Source: Bactericera cockerelli | Taxonomy: Eukaryota > Arthropoda > Insecta > Hemiptera > Triozidae | Assembly: GCA_024516035.1 (NCBI GenBank) | Contig: CM044967.1 | Span: 590,383-654,382 of the forward strand | DNA: 64,000 nt | Reading direction: 5' to 3' | Part shown: one piece after another, positions 35,101 to 44,632 of the stretch | Layout of the letters: each line of letters begins with the position of its first letter | Position numbering within the stretch: position 1 is the stretch's first letter | The notes under the pieces: model-generated | Told to the model about the DNA's origin: nothing | Seen by the model: the letters and a program-made list of their open reading frames with translations, nothing else | The model's database searches: none | Translations under genes and position numbers: made by a program

Positions 35101-38100
35101 GAAATAAATTGTAAAATTATCTACATATTATGTATAATATTTATATTTATACATAGGTATTTGTAACTAAAATGATAATAATAATACATTAATTTTATGA
35201 ATCTATATTTACATAGGTAATACTAAATTTTATGATGAAGACAATGTATATTATTCCTGTTTTTTATTTTAAATATGTATTTATAAACAATTTTATGCTA
35301 CTCTCTTTAAATTCCTTAATCCACTTTTTTATTAGATTTTTCTTTCTAATATTGTTTTCTTCGTTTTTTATTTCTTCTGGTAAAATGTTGTACAGTTTCT
35401 TACCAATAAAAGTAAAGTGTCTCTTGTATAGAGACTTGCAAACTTTCTCGGTTTTAATATGTCCTGTCTGTCGAGTTATTGTTAGTGTTCTTGTCCAGTT
35501 AGGTGCTTGTTTATTTGCGTGTATTGCTGTATTGTATAAGTATATGTCTATTGTATTAGGTACGTTAAATATGTCGTAAAGATCTATAGTGTGAAAAAGT
35601 CTCGGTTTGTTAAGTATTATTCTTAGTAAAATATTTGAGTTCGTCTTAGTTTTTCTATAGTGTTTTGGTAAGCACCACCCCAAGATGTGATACAATACTG
35701 AAGAAGAGAGTGTGCTAACGCAAAATAAATGACTCTGAGAAGGGGTCTGCTACAAACTCCTCTTAGTTGATTGAATACATACATGAGGTGGCGTAGTTTA
35801 TAGTTTAGGGAGTCAATATGTTCAGTCCATTTCAGATGTTGGTCAATCAGTATACCTAAATATTTAACTGTTGTTGTTTTTGTTAATTCTGTAGCGTCTT
35901 GTTCTGTGTTATGTATGTTTAGTCTCGATAGTCTTGGTTGTCCGGCTTGTGTGATTGAAAATGTTATGTAGTTGGATTTCGTTAAATTTAATTTCATAGA
36001 CATGGAAGAGTACCAACACATAACATTTTTCAAATCGTCAGTCGCGAGGTCGTGAGTTTTAGTCCAGTCTTCAGTGGCGTAACATATAGCAGCATCATCA
36101 GCATACATGAACACTTTTCCTCTGCTAATTATAGGTAAATTATTTATATATATATTGAATAAATCACAGCTTAAAAGTGTTCCTGTTACAAGAGAATAAC
36201 TGCTACATGTTACTAAAGTCGAGAGTTGTCCATTAAGTCGTACTTGTTGAGTTCTTTCGCTGAGATATGATTTGAACCAATCTAATGTTATATTTTTTAA
36301 ACCGATATTTTCAAGTTGTTGTATTAAAATATTATGTTTTACTGATTCATACGCTTTGGTTATATCTAAAAACACTGTTAGTACTTTTTTATTCGTATTC
36401 ATGTTTTCTTGAATATACGAAGTCAGGTCTAAGGTCGCATCTTCAGTACTTTTTTTCTTTCTAAACCCATATTGGTGACTTGATAATATATTATTTGTTT
36501 CCAAATAATTATTAATTCTTATCTTCACTGCACTTTCAATGATTTTACTAAAAGTTGTAAGGAGTGAAATAGGTCTATAATTATTCATGTTTTTCTTATC
36601 TCCTTTCTATTACAGCTTTTTTACATATATTTGGGAAAATACCATTTTTTAAACTTAAATTAATTATGTGTAGTAAAGGTGAAATGATGTGTCCAGCAAT
36701 TTGTTTTATTGTTTTAGCCTGAATACTATCATAACCAGGTGAAGTATTTTTTAGTTTAGAAATAATTTTGTGCAGTTCACCAATTTGAACAGGTGTAAAT
36801 GTACTTAGAGTGTTATGTGTTTGTATATTTTGTAATAATTGTAATTGTTGAGTTTGTATTTCTGTAAGTGTAGGTATTGATGTAGCTATTTTACTGCCTG
36901 TTTCACTAAAGAAAGTATTAAAAGTATTTCCAGCTCTTTACATGAAAACATAATAATGGACTATACCAACTTCAGAAGCTGAATCGATAAGGCGGTGGAC
37001 TTGTAACCTCGGTGGTTCAATATTTAGTAAGGCAAGTTTGATTAATTATGACATCACGATTGTGATTAACACAAAGATGACAACTTAAAACTATTGAAAT
37101 TAATTCTTTTATGTATAGATAAGGGCATCAAGACACTTACTTTGATTTCAGCGGCCGCGATGAGCCACAAGTGTTTCAAAGTAACATTTATTTTATTAGG
37201 TGAGTACCTAAGTAAGTTTTTTTTCTAGTGGTCACCGTGGCCGAGTGAGTTAGCGCTCCAGGCATTGCACGCACGGTGACCTAGGTTCGATCCCCAGCGG
37301 GGCAGGATTTTTTCTGCTCTGTACTTGGGTGTTCGGGTCCACTCATACCTCGTGAAGAAAAATGAGTAGCTGCTTTAATGTTAGCAGCGACCAGTGGCGG
37401 AATTATAGGCAAAAATAAGATATTGGGATATTAAAGATATGGAAAAGTCCTATAATTCTGCGCTACCCACTAAAAGTGTGATATAATAACACAAAGAAAA
37501 TCAATTATTTATTATTTAAGTAAGTTTTTCTAACGTTAACTAGATTAAAAGTGACCAATAATTTCATAATGTTTCATTTTTATCCACAATCCAGATTTAC
37601 TAAACACAGAGCCCGGATAGTACAATTGCTCACTCATTGAATATTATCTAACATTCTAACAGATCTAATTCAATAATGTCTTCACAGAGGAAACTTAGAT
37701 TTAAAACATGGATTAATTTAAACTGCCCGATATTTACGGCAAGAGCTCATTTATAAACAAATAACACAACAGAAAAGAAGAAAGAGTCTGGTGGTCAATT
37801 AAGAAAAGAAAAAAAAATCCTTGCAAAAGAAGAAGAAAAGAAAAAAAAAAACATGCCTCGTTAAAATCCGATCTAATAACAAGTACCCCACAAGCTGAAT
37901 TGCCAATATCGCTCTCTGACAATAGTGCTTATGAATATTGTGCCAAAGAAAAGAAAAATTCCCAACACCATAGCGAGGTAATGCCTGTTTCTCGAAACGA
38001 TTCGGAGACTTCTCGTAACCGTATTTTACAGGTAAAAAAAGCAAAAATATCTATAGAACCACCACCTTTGGTACTCAAATCATCCCTTTTAGCCCTTAGG

Positions 38101-38710
38101 CCCTTTCTGTTTTTGGCTGGGTTTACAATTCTTTCACTTAAAACCTTTGCATTAAAATATTCATAAAGGGCGAAGCTAGTAGGCTCTTTAGATAAAATGA
38201 TGAAAATCTTTTTGGAAAATCACAATTAGCTCAGATGTGCGATTCCGAAGAGCAGAAAACAGGAAGAAGAATCCTGCCCTCTTCTAGGAAGAAAGCACTT
38301 ACAGTTCATAAATTTTCACCCCTCATTAGGAAAATATTTGATTTAAAGATATATTTACTGCTTAGTTGTTTTTCTTGGACAATGAATGCTTTAAAACTGT
38401 TAGGGTAGGGATTTTGAGCTACAAAAAGTCACAATGTTATAACATGCAATTCAAAATAGTAAATATGATTTAAAAAAATTAAAAAAGGTAGGTATACACT
38501 ATACATATTAAAAATGTAGAGGTACCATACTTTCTTATTTTTCTGGGAGTTTATAGAGGTCTGAAGGCATCCGTAAATCGTTCTACCACCATGAATACTA
38601 TGTAAACTATGGAAAGGTAAATATGCATAATACCTATAAAATAAAAACATGAATAAAAAAAAGCATGCAATGCAAAAAATCAAGAAAGGTGCACTTACTT
38701 TTATAAACAT
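19401..38710 (-). CDS. Secreted RR-type cuticular protein (chitin_bind_4), six exons
   Basis: Structural exoskeleton protein that binds chitin. Minus-strand exons, all phase 0: 38699-38710 (MFIK), 26834-27118, 25746-25865, 21733-21897, 20257-20409 and 19401-19571, giving 301 residues. The signal peptide spans exons 1-2 (MFIKLFLVSACLGLSQA), a split typical of insect cuticle genes. Exon 2 is Gln-rich (QQYAELVAQQQ, VYYQQYQQPQ). Exon 4 and the start of exon 5 carry the Rebers-Riddiford domain: YQFGFDIHDDENTNYHNRKE, then GDKITGSYSVVDSDGFIRTV and TYTADPKEGFKAEV. The flanks have PQYK/PQY motifs and IKVKIPTPAPVAAP. Exon 1 is inferred from a 12-nt frame, a GTAAGT donor and a good core promoter just upstream. 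Intron 1 (27119-38698) is full of repeats, including a LINE. Exons 2-6 are secure; exon 1 is likely. Confidence 0.88.
20410..21732. other. Cuticle gene intron 5, with SINE fragment
   Basis: Between the fourth and fifth exons. Near 21250-21320 there is a decayed minus-strand piece of family 2 SINE (TGCGCTACCTGGATTAGG, then CCAATGC). Nothing else was recognised. Confidence 0.4.
22035..22900. mobile_element. Palindromic element P2, CAGGGTG ends, TA duplication
   Basis: It starts CAGGGTGGGCAAAAGTCTGG and ends with the reverse complement CTTTTGCC-like GATTTTTGCCCCACCCTG, flanked by TA at 22033-22034 and 22901-22902. The two 430-base arms mirror each other, including CCCCCATGTCGGGGCCAGG on one side and CCTGGCCCCGACATGGGGG on the other. 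It is non-coding and lies in intron 3 of the cuticle gene. Confidence 0.87.
22920..25135. other. Cuticle gene intron 3, unassigned
   Basis: Contains scattered open frames of up to 96 codons on both strands near 23930-24220 that overlap each other and resemble nothing known, plus a decayed tRNA-like piece near 24770-24860. No feature can be supported. Confidence 0.35.
25136..25246 (+). repeat. Exon-like duplicated segment, copy A
   Basis: Positions 25169-25237 read VDGMDIKNNCLLVRPNNLK in frame and are followed by GTATGTTC, a donor-like sequence. A paralogous segment at 43283-43351 has 16 of 23 residues identical and the same donor. Upstream, TCTGTT(C/T)A(T/C)ACTGATT is also shared. It lies antisense in cuticle intron 3. 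It could be a fragment of an unrecognised element or a captured exon. Confidence 0.5.
26041..26370. repeat. Poly-A tract and SINE tail
   Basis: About 30 A at 26068-26097, probably the tail of an unidentified retroposed piece. Near 26305-26370 lies the tail of family 6 SINE (TTGTGACATGTCATCACGAA, GTGATTAACACAAATATGATAA) without its tRNA head. Both are in cuticle intron 2. Confidence 0.5.
28070..30418. mobile_element. Palindromic element P3, GGGTGGGCCG ends, TA duplication
   Basis: Outer ends GGGTGGGCCGAAAAAAGCG and CGCTTTTTTCGGCCCACCC are flanked by TA at 28068-28069 and 30419-30420. The arms (28070-28800 and about 29690-30418) are nearly identical inverted copies, each with internal TACAGGGTG/CACCCTGTA blocks. 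The roughly 890-base centre is unique and contains a family 6 SINE at 28868-29020. The two 63-codon open frames (28132 plus, 30165 minus) are the same sequence seen in both arms and are not genes. It lies in cuticle intron 1. Confidence 0.87.
28868..29020 (+). repeat. tRNA-derived SINE, family 6 (degraded)
   Basis: Head ATCGATAAGGCGGCGCACTTG, B-box-like TCGGTGGTTTAAGTCC, and tail GTTGTGATATCGTGAAAG...GATTAACACAAGTATAATAA. It lies in the loop of palindrome P3, so it either inserted there after the palindrome formed or was carried inside it. Confidence 0.65.
30720..31180 (-). repeat. Two tandem family 2 tRNA SINEs
   Basis: Two adjacent minus-strand copies, about 30720-30960 and 30965-31180, separated by an AAT microsatellite. 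The fuller copy has GTGGAAGGTAACCACCAGGC, CATTTTCTACCACCTAACCC, TTATTATTATGTGGTCAC and, at the tRNA end, GGTGGGATTCGGACCAAC with CGCGTTAAGCACTGGACTA. The same family occurs at 34246-34445, 47624-47830 and, in plus orientation, 43384-43583. Confidence 0.8.
31181..32183. other. Cuticle gene intron 1, unassigned
   Basis: AT-rich sequence without recognisable repeats or reading frames that could be supported. Confidence 0.4.
32184..32316. mobile_element. Short palindromic MITE with GGGCCGAATTATAAAACAG ends
   Basis: Inverted ends GGGCCGAATTATAAAACAGA and TTCTGTTCCATAATTTGACC, interior with CTGTGATTGGTTGAAACTCC. Related copies lie at 32677-32781, 39721-39866 and 46385-46759. TAA/TTA flanks at two of them suggest a PIF/Harbinger-type MITE, by inference. 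Confidence 0.75.
32338..32450 (+). repeat. tRNA-derived SINE, family 6
   Basis: Head CCGACCTCAGTAGCTCAATCG and B box GGTGGTTCGAGTCCCAAG are clear and tRNA-like; the tail is short (CATAAACACAAAAAAATA). Family members are at 28868, 36958 and 44633. Confidence 0.75.
32677..32781. mobile_element. Short MITE of the GGGCCGAATT family, TAA duplication
   Basis: Begins GGGCCGAATTATAAAACAGG, ends GTGGCCC, flanked by TAA at 32674-32676 and 32782-32784. The interior keeps GTTGTGATTGGTTAACTTG. It is internally deleted compared with the other copies. Confidence 0.7.
32850..33928. other. Cuticle gene intron 1, unassigned
   Basis: Nothing recognised; no supportable reading frame or repeat was found. Confidence 0.4.
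33929..34245. repeat. Type A hairpin-repeat fragment joined to a P1 arm fragment
   Basis: 33929-34030 matches the left end of the type A repeat (ATAAATTTCTAACATTAGAA, TTTGTGTCTGTCGGTCTG). From 34050 to 34243 the sequence follows the right arm of palindrome P1 (GAACCACCCTGTA, GCAATTGAAAGTGCGTG, TTTAGAAGTAAAATTATCAAA). In 7.2-8.3 kb the same two families also lie next to each other but in the opposite order. Confidence 0.65.
34246..34445 (-). repeat. tRNA-derived SINE, family 2
   Basis: Minus-strand copy with GAGTGGAAGGTAACCACTC, CATTTTCTACCTCCTAAACC, TGTGTGGGATCCGATCC and a tRNA-like end, ACCACATCCACTACCAATGC. It is more diverged than the copies at 30965 and 47624. Confidence 0.7.
34877..36925 (-). 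pseudogene. 5'-truncated, frameshifted LINE (Jockey/CR1-like reverse transcriptase)
   Basis: A minus-strand retrotransposon remnant inserted in cuticle intron 1. Its poly-A tail appears as a poly-T run at 34877-34905. The main open part, 35623-36588, carries reverse-transcriptase motifs: NNYRPISLL, QYGFRKKKSTEDA, FLDITKAYESV, the catalytic YADDAA, and KYLGILIDQHLKW. The C-terminal part continues in another frame at 35264-35695 (ILNKPRLFHTIDLYDIFNVP), and the N-terminal part (SPGYDSIQAK, GIFPNICKKAV) lies in a shifted frame at about 36600-36780. No endonuclease domain is present. At least two frameshifts and the missing 5' half make it inactive. The clade is judged from motifs only; it is a retrotransposon and not a virus. 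Confidence 0.85.
36958..37095 (+). repeat. tRNA-derived SINE, family 6
   Basis: TCGATAAGGCGGTGGACTTG and CTCGGTGGTTCAA form a shortened head; the tail is complete (TTAATTATGACATCACGATT, GTGATTAACACAAAGATGAC). Confidence 0.7.
37229..37510 (+). repeat. tRNA-derived SINE, family 3 (complete copy)
   Basis: Head GTCACCGTGGCCGAGTGAG, B box GGTTCGATCCCCAGCGG, body CTGCTCTGTACTTGGGTG, ACTCATACCTCGTGAAG and end CTGCGCTACCCACTAAAAG. This copy lacks the transposon found in the 12036 copy and so shows the empty site. Other copies are at 39537 and 55590. Confidence 0.85.
37511..38690. other. Cuticle gene intron 1, first part
   Basis: AT-rich sequence directly after the 12-nt first coding exon (in gene orientation). 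Introns this close to a promoter often hold enhancers, but no specific site can be named. Confidence 0.35.
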
Positions 38711-38833
38711 TTTAATAAAATATATATAAACACGATCGAAAAAAAACTATTGATCGAAATAAATAGAGGGCTGAAAAAAACTTGACCGATCACACAAACA
38801 TTAAGACCAAGAGGAACCAAGTTTAAGCCAGGT

Positions 38834-38869
38834 ACTGAGAGGTTGAGGATAGACGCGGGGTAATTTATA
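38834..38869 (-). promoter_or_regulatory. Core promoter of the cuticle gene: TATA box and TCAGT initiator
   Basis: On the minus strand TATAAA (38869-38864) is followed by the initiator TCAGT (38838-38834), with its A at 38836 as predicted +1. The spacing from the first T to the A is 33 bases, close to the usual 30-31 for insect promoters. The predicted 5' leader of 126 bases leads to the ATG at 38710 and contains one very short upstream frame (ATG TTT GTG TGA). TATA plus TCAGT is common for cuticle genes, which fire in short stage-specific bursts. Confidence 0.72.
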
Positions 38870-39536
38870 GATGTCGGTACGTACATTCAAAATTACACAA
38901 TGCAAGACACAAGACACTTCCCTGTGAGGAACAAACTCTGCCGCCACGCCGTGCCAAAGTGCATTACGAAGATTTCTCAGAAAGTCTCTCGAAAACCGAA
39001 AACAGAGAAACTTGAAGCCTATGGGAAAGGCTCAGAGCGAAGTTTAAAACAAGAAAGAAAAAAAATACAGTACCCTCATGTGTAAACCACTGACGAAAAA
39101 AGTTGGTATAGGGGTAAGTATTAGATACCTATTGAAGATGAAGCGGTGTGATAGGGAAGTAAAGTAGGGAAAAGTGTGAGAAAGGACCGCGGAATAAAAT
39201 GGTACTTTTTAAATGAAAAAAATTGCACAAAATTTTCATACAAAAAATTCTGCCCCAATAAAGTAATTGACATGAATTTGACATTTCCGACCCAAAACAG
39301 GTTGAGTGAGGTTGATGTGGGTAGCTAATGTGATTTCCAGTGAATGGGGGATAAAATATATTTAGTATCCTATCCTTTAGAGTCTTTAAACTTTAGACTA
39401 TACTTTTTTTTTAGATCACTTTTATGATTAAAACAATTAGGTGCTTCTCTTTATTTAACAAAACTCAACTTCTTACAAATAGAATATCTCTTTCATTGGC
39501 TCAGACTATACTATGTATTACCTTACTTCCATTGAG
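38870..39536. other. Upstream of the cuticle promoter
   Basis: Contains an isolated SINE core piece at about 39290-39360 (AGTGAGGTTGATGTGGGTAG, CCAGTGAATGGGGGATAAAA) with no tRNA or 5S head. The rest is unassigned. Confidence 0.5.
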
Positions 39537-39715
39537 AAGTCGCCGTGGCTGAGTGGAGTAGCGCACTGGCTTGCATGCACTATGACCTGGGTTCGATTCC
39601 CGGCAGCGCAGACATTTTCTCCTCTGTACTTAGTCTGGGGTCCACTCATACCTCGTCACCTATTGGGTTGAGAATAGCATTACGAAGTTAAAAATGAGTG
39701 AGCTTTTACCTTAAG
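39537..39715 (+). repeat. tRNA-derived SINE, family 3
   Basis: Head GTCGCCGTGGCTGAGTGGAG and B box GGGTTCGATTCCCGG, body TCTGTACTTAGTCTGGGGTC and ACTCATACCTCGTCACC. The head keeps both RNA polymerase III boxes; the 3' end differs from the 37229 copy. Confidence 0.8.
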
Positions 39716-39720
39716 TCCTA

Positions 39721-39866
39721 GAGCTGAATTATAAAACAGGATTAAAGTTAAGATAAGCCAGACTGTTCCTCAAGTCGAGCCATAGTGTGCTGTGATTGGT
39801 TGAAGCTCCGAATTGAGGGCGGGTCTGGCTTGTCTTAACCTTAATTCTGTTTTATAGTTTGGTCCC
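39721..39866. mobile_element. Short MITE of the GGGCCGAATT family
   Basis: Ends GAGCTGAATTATAAAACAGG and CTGTTTTATAGTTTGGTCCC are inverted repeats. The interior contains TGTGCTGTGATTGGTTGAAG, the best-conserved internal block of the family. Confidence 0.72.
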
Positions 39867-40205
39867 TAAACTTGATTTACGTTGCTTAACTCCAGTAATC
39901 TACGAGAACTCTTGTATTAACTAGCATCGATACATTTTTTTTCTAATTTGGTGCATTTTTTTTCCAAATATACGGGCGTTTTGGACCTAAAGTCGGGTTA
40001 TTTCTCAGGTGTCTATCCGGCTTAGCCAAATAATACACCTATTTATACGCCCCGATTAGGACTAATTAATGAAGAAATATTCTCGCATTGGGTGGTATTA
40101 AAACCATCAGATCCCTACGCTCCCAGGATCCCAGACTTAGCACCTTAAACTCTACGGCCATCAATGTATGAAGCTGATGTTTATGTATATCTGGTTATGT
40201 ATTAA

Positions 40206-40445
40206 ACTAGCCGTTTGCCCGTGCTTTGCAACGGGACTAAATTTCAAATTTACTAAGGCATGGCCGTACTGCTGGACAGCAATGCCTTTTTGAACTTTTT
40301 ATAATTTTTCTGGACAAAGCGATAATGGTTTTGGGGGGGTCAATTCTGAGACATTTTTCGCTATCTCTTACCGTTTTGGCTAAACAACTCCGGACAAACA
40401 AACAAACAAACAAACATAGGTAGGTAGGTAGGTAGGTGGTCCTTT
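40206..40445. repeat. Type C repeat with CAAA/TAGG microsatellites
   Basis: Head ACTAGCCGTTTGCCCGTGC, body with GGCATGGCCGTACTGCTGG, then ATCTCTTACCGTTTTGGCTA, followed by tandem CAAA at about 40398-40417 and TAGG at about 40419-40438. The phrase TCTCTTACCGTTT also occurs near the end of the 51347-52620 copy. Confidence 0.6.
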
Positions 40446-40488
40446 TTTCTGTTTTATATGTATTAAATATCTCAGTATAACTTCTCAT

Positions 40489-41036
40489 TTTACTTCCGAT
40501 AAATTTCTAATATTAGAAACCTTCTAACCGTGAAACAACCGTCCTAGTAACCTTGAACCTTGACACAAACATCCAATTTGGTCCGATTTCAATTTTTTTC
40601 ATATTTCTGAACTTTTCATGACCTCCTGAGCAACTTTGGTTTTGTGTCTGTCGGTTAAAAACATATCTTGTTACGCGCAAATCTCAGAAACTACTGCACA
40701 GATTTCAACGAAATTTTGTAAGTATATGCTTATTAGTATTTCACATAGTGCATTTATAATTATTTTTTAATAAATTTTGATTTAGCTCTGATATTTAAGA
40801 ATATCCAAAACTTTGGACAAAATAGTCAAAAAATAAGGTCCACGACTTGTCGATACATAATTTTTGGTAGAATATAGAATGTAGAAAATACGGTACTCTA
40901 CCATATAATTTAAATTTGAAGAAAATCGGTAAATCTGTTTTGGAGATACAAGTGATTTAGTATAAATTCTCAAAATTGCCACGTATGTGAACCAATCATG
41001 AGGAAGTATTGTGTCCATAATTGGCAGTGTTTTTCT
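40489..41036. repeat. Hairpin-ended repeat, type A
   Basis: Left end TTTTACTTCCGATAAATTTC; body TTTTGTGTCTGTCGG, ACGCGCAAATCTCAGAAACT, GGAGATACAAGTGATTTAGT; right end CCATAATTGGCAGTGTTTTT. It parallels the 7608-8333 copy but lacks part of the microsatellite and has extra sequence near 40525-40560. Confidence 0.75.
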
Positions 41037-42844
41037 TTTGTCTCAACTGACTGGTACTGATTTTTGAACTCAGAAGGATCGGTCCACATAACCGGCTCAC
41101 TCAGCTAGACAACACCGGCTGTCCTTCTGGTTGCACTCCCAACTCCTAAACAGGATACTCCATCTCATTAGGACTCTCCCGTGTTTGACCTCTCGCCTGC
41201 AGGGCAATCTTCAATTCTTCATCCAGGAATAGATCAGAACGAGTGATATTGAAGTTGAAGCTAGAGTTTTAGGAGATATCAATCAGAATTGAGAAACTCT
41301 ATCCATACCTACACTAGACTTTACTAACCCGGTTAAAGTTCAATTTTTGACACTTGAGTCGGTGATGTAAGTTGACTCCGACGCGACGCTTACCTGATGT
41401 ACAATCCGCGGATTGGAAACAATGGCCGGCCGATCTGTGGAATATCGTCATCGTGACCTTGATGTGGTTTCTCATAATTGGGTAAGTACAAACGTAATGG
41501 CACAGAATTATTCCCATCCACTCAACTAAAATTTGTCTTGCTAGATGCCCAAACCATCGACCTCTTGACTACAAATTTCCTGGGTCGGTTGAAATTGTTT
41601 AACTTACAAATAAATTCCTTGAATATAGAAATTTAGTGGTTGTTTAAGTCCTATTCTGGCATTATGAATAAAGTTCTTCCGTCAAGAAGACATCTAGTAC
41701 AACTTCTCACGTTTCTATTTATACTGATTTCCACTGAGTTACCTGGGGTGGCCAATAGTGATGGACATCGTCATGCATACAAGTGATCGATAGTGGATAG
41801 AGATCCAAAACAAAATCAAATTCCGAATAATTAGAACGTCTGGCTACCAATTAACTTGAAGCAGGAACAATTAAACCAGTGGAACGAAAAAGTTACATAT
41901 TATAATATTTATGTTACGCTTCAGTTTAGTTCCACGTAGGTACAACACACCTTGAGCTTTACATAACAATTTAGGATTTAGTGCCGTCATAATACTAAAC
42001 CTATAACCTATCGAGATCTATTTAAAATTCTCGATTCATAAAATCTGAAATTCCACCTACAATAGAGGAACACATTGAGGCAACATAATCTGTCAACCGA
42101 TTGAGATATTCCTGCATTAATATTTTTGTATCATTTTTTTAACGTTATGCAATCCATTTGGTCGAGCTTGGAGCACAGACCAGTATAGATAAACTAACAA
42201 GTTCTGCATTCTAACAATTCAAATTGTAGGGCATTTTTTCTCTCTATTTGAGTTCCAATATTATGAGGTGTGCGCCACTCTTCGGTCCTTGAACTTTGAG
42301 GATTTCAAACACAGCTGCTGGCTAACTGCTTTGCGTAACAATACTTTCATTTCAATGAAAGTTGTTGTTCTAGATGTAATTTCTTGACCTAAAATCATCG
42401 AGAAGTTCTACCTTTTCTTTTACGACCGCATAGATGTTCTTGACCTAATTTAATTATGTTAGAACACAATGTAACGTATCGCTTCATCCAAGAAGAAAAC
42501 TAATCTTTTAGTAAGGTATAAGTCTAGTGTAGTAAAGTTGCGATTGTTCTCTGAATAAAGCTATGAAGATTAATACTAGTAGATATTGTAAGCTGATTAC
42601 GTATTTGTGATTAGATTTCTAGCCCTTTGATATTTGAACAATTTTTTATTTTCTGAAGATTCCGATTAAATCTGTGCAATAAAGGAAAAATTATAATAAT
42701 TAAAAATTTCCACATGAAAACCGGTCAATAAATCGGGTGTACAATAATATCTTTAAAATTTCATAGACTTACATAATTATCTACATTACGTTTTAACAAA
42801 GAAATAATAATAATAATATCGCCTTATTTATACTGTCTGATTAG
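41037..42844. other. Unassigned intergenic stretch
   Basis: No coding frame, RNA or repeat could be recognised. Composition is typical of the window. Confidence 0.35.
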
Positions 42845-43008
42845 GACTATTAAAGTACCATTATTCCAACAGTAAGCCCAAGACGTATTGCTTTGTGGTA
42901 AAAATCCCAAATGGGAGGATAACTAAACTTGTCATGTCCCGGCTGGGTTTCAAATCCGCAACCTCTGGCTTCACAGACTGCCGCCTTTACCACTGAGCTA
43001 CCGGGACA
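42845..43008 (-). repeat. tRNA-derived SINE, family 1
   Basis: Inverted copy of the 3389-3552 unit: CCAACAGTAAGCCCAAGAC, GGGTTTCAAATCC (B box complement) and ACCACTGAGCTACCGGGAC (A box complement). Confidence 0.8.
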
Positions 43009-43250
43009 CTATGGGAACCGATGCCCTTCCGCCTTGTTAGTCTGAATGGGAGACGTAAATAGGGAGAAGACCAGTAACTGTCTCTCTTGAGGAGTATAAA
43101 GAAACAATCCTATCTGAAATTTTATCCTGTTTTATAATTAATCAGTCCTGAGATAGAAAAAATCCCTTTCATTTGAATCAATTTTATTCTATTCTAACTT
43201 TTTTTTACAACAATCGAAGAAACAAAACTTGACTTTTCAAGACTTGACAA

Positions 43251-43362
43251 ATCTGTTTACACTGATTAAAATAGAAAGGTTAGTTGATGGCATGGATATT
43301 CAGAACTATTACCTGCTGATGAGAGCAAATAAGCTTAAAACAGCTGTCCAGGTATGTTCTGA
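43251..43362 (+). repeat. Exon-like duplicated segment, copy B
   Basis: Positions 43283-43351 read VDGMDIQNYYLLMRANKLK in frame, followed by the donor-like GTATGTTC. Copy A is at 25169-25237. Upstream the frame stays open (DLTNLFTLIKIERL) to about 43229, while in copy A the sequence differs there. Confidence 0.5.
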
Positions 43363-43383
43363 TATTCATGTACCGTACATTGG

Positions 43384-43583
43384 TAGTCAACTAGTCAAGT
43401 GGTTAAGGCGCTCGTCTGGTAATCCAGGAAGCGTAGTGATCTGTTGGTTCGAATCCCACCCAGTGCATGAATTATTGTTACTTATTTGAGTTTATGACCA
43501 CATAATAAAAAGACTCTGAGAGTTAGGTGGTAGAAATTGCTTTGAGCACTAACCTTGCCTGTTGGTTACCTTCCACTAAAGCA
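43384..43583 (+). repeat. tRNA-derived SINE, family 2
   Basis: Sense copy: head AACTAGTCAAGTGGTTAAGG, B box GGTTCGAATCCCACCC, body TGACCACATAATAAAAAGAC and GTTAGGTGGTAGAAATTGC, end GTTGGTTACCTTCCACTAAA. It shows the orientation and full structure of the family. Confidence 0.82.
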
Positions 43584-44632
43584 GGCATGTCAAACTCAAA
43601 ATGTATGAGGTACTCAACCCTCCCCCTCTCGTTAAAAAAAAGATCCTGACGTAAAATGAAAAAAAAAATCTAGTACAAAGAGTTTAGGTACAAAGGAAGT
43701 ATTGTATTATACCCTAACGCTCGCAGCGGCCGCACAAATTGACCAAGCGGCCGCCAGTTTGACATGCCTGCACTAAAGAGTGTTATTATTATTATGTACA
43801 TCTAGTACAACTTCTCACTTTTCTGTGGGTACTGTGATTTTCAAACCTTGTCTCCAAACTGAAGCCTAATAGACCAGACCGACACAGAAGAAGCAAAGAG
43901 AGCGAAATTTCTTGCTCTCAAACATTATTTCTCAAAACATTATTATTGTTACAGTTTTAGAGTTTTAATCCGAGCCGATCTTGTTTCTTGTACCAGTTCT
44001 GAGCTCCGGTTCTGCATCGCGGAGACGTGTACTCTGATCTCACAAATGTCAACTATCACTTATGCAGATCTCGGTGCTTTATGAGATGTTTGGAGGCCAA
44101 GGATCTAAACCAGATTGAGGGTGAAGCGGTCACTGGGGGCAACGCGAGGCTCCGACCGCGAGAAGAGATAGTTCCGGTCCGTAATTCCGTCTATTGCGAT
44201 ACATGTCATGTTTCAGGACAGAAAATATAGTTATATCGAGAATAGTTGTTTTTGAATTTTGTAATTCCATTTAAGAACATAATATTGACAGCAAAAAGAT
44301 AAAATTTAATAATGAGTCTTTTTGAATTACTCCAACAAGTTAGACATCAGACATTCAAATACCTATGTACGTACAAATTAATTTGGTTCTTTTTGGTTAC
44401 AATACTGGTCTCAAAACCAGTAGTATGTCCATGATAAAGAAGTCAAGTTCTCATTATAGTCCAGACGACAAAAAATATTTAGAAGAAAAATAAAAGAATG
44501 ATAACTACTCAAAAGGCAAAGAAAATAGTGAAAATTAGAAAATGCATACATCAAAGTAAAGAGTGTTTCATCGTCTGAGCAATCTCTTCCATTAAACTCT
44601 TATTAAAAATAAATTCCATTAAACTCTTTCTA
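43584..44632. other. Unassigned stretch with a Cys-rich open frame
   Basis: A relatively GC-rich piece at about 44000-44230 is open for 67 codons (44027-44230) and includes CRSRCFMRCLEAKDLNQIEG before a possible donor GTGAAG. A CAG stands at 44064-44066. The Cys spacing recalls the N-terminus of anosmin-like proteins, but the match is too short to call. The rest is unassigned. Confidence 0.25.

Noticed and set aside
35232..35579. Plus-strand 115-codon frame opposite the LINE
   Set aside because: It is the antisense shadow of the reverse-transcriptase C-terminal region.
37231..37310. Possible functional tRNA genes (also 39537, 43384, 47323, 48327)
   Set aside because: Each tRNA-like head is repeated with a common non-tRNA body or tail, and cloverleaf pairing is incomplete, so they are SINEs.
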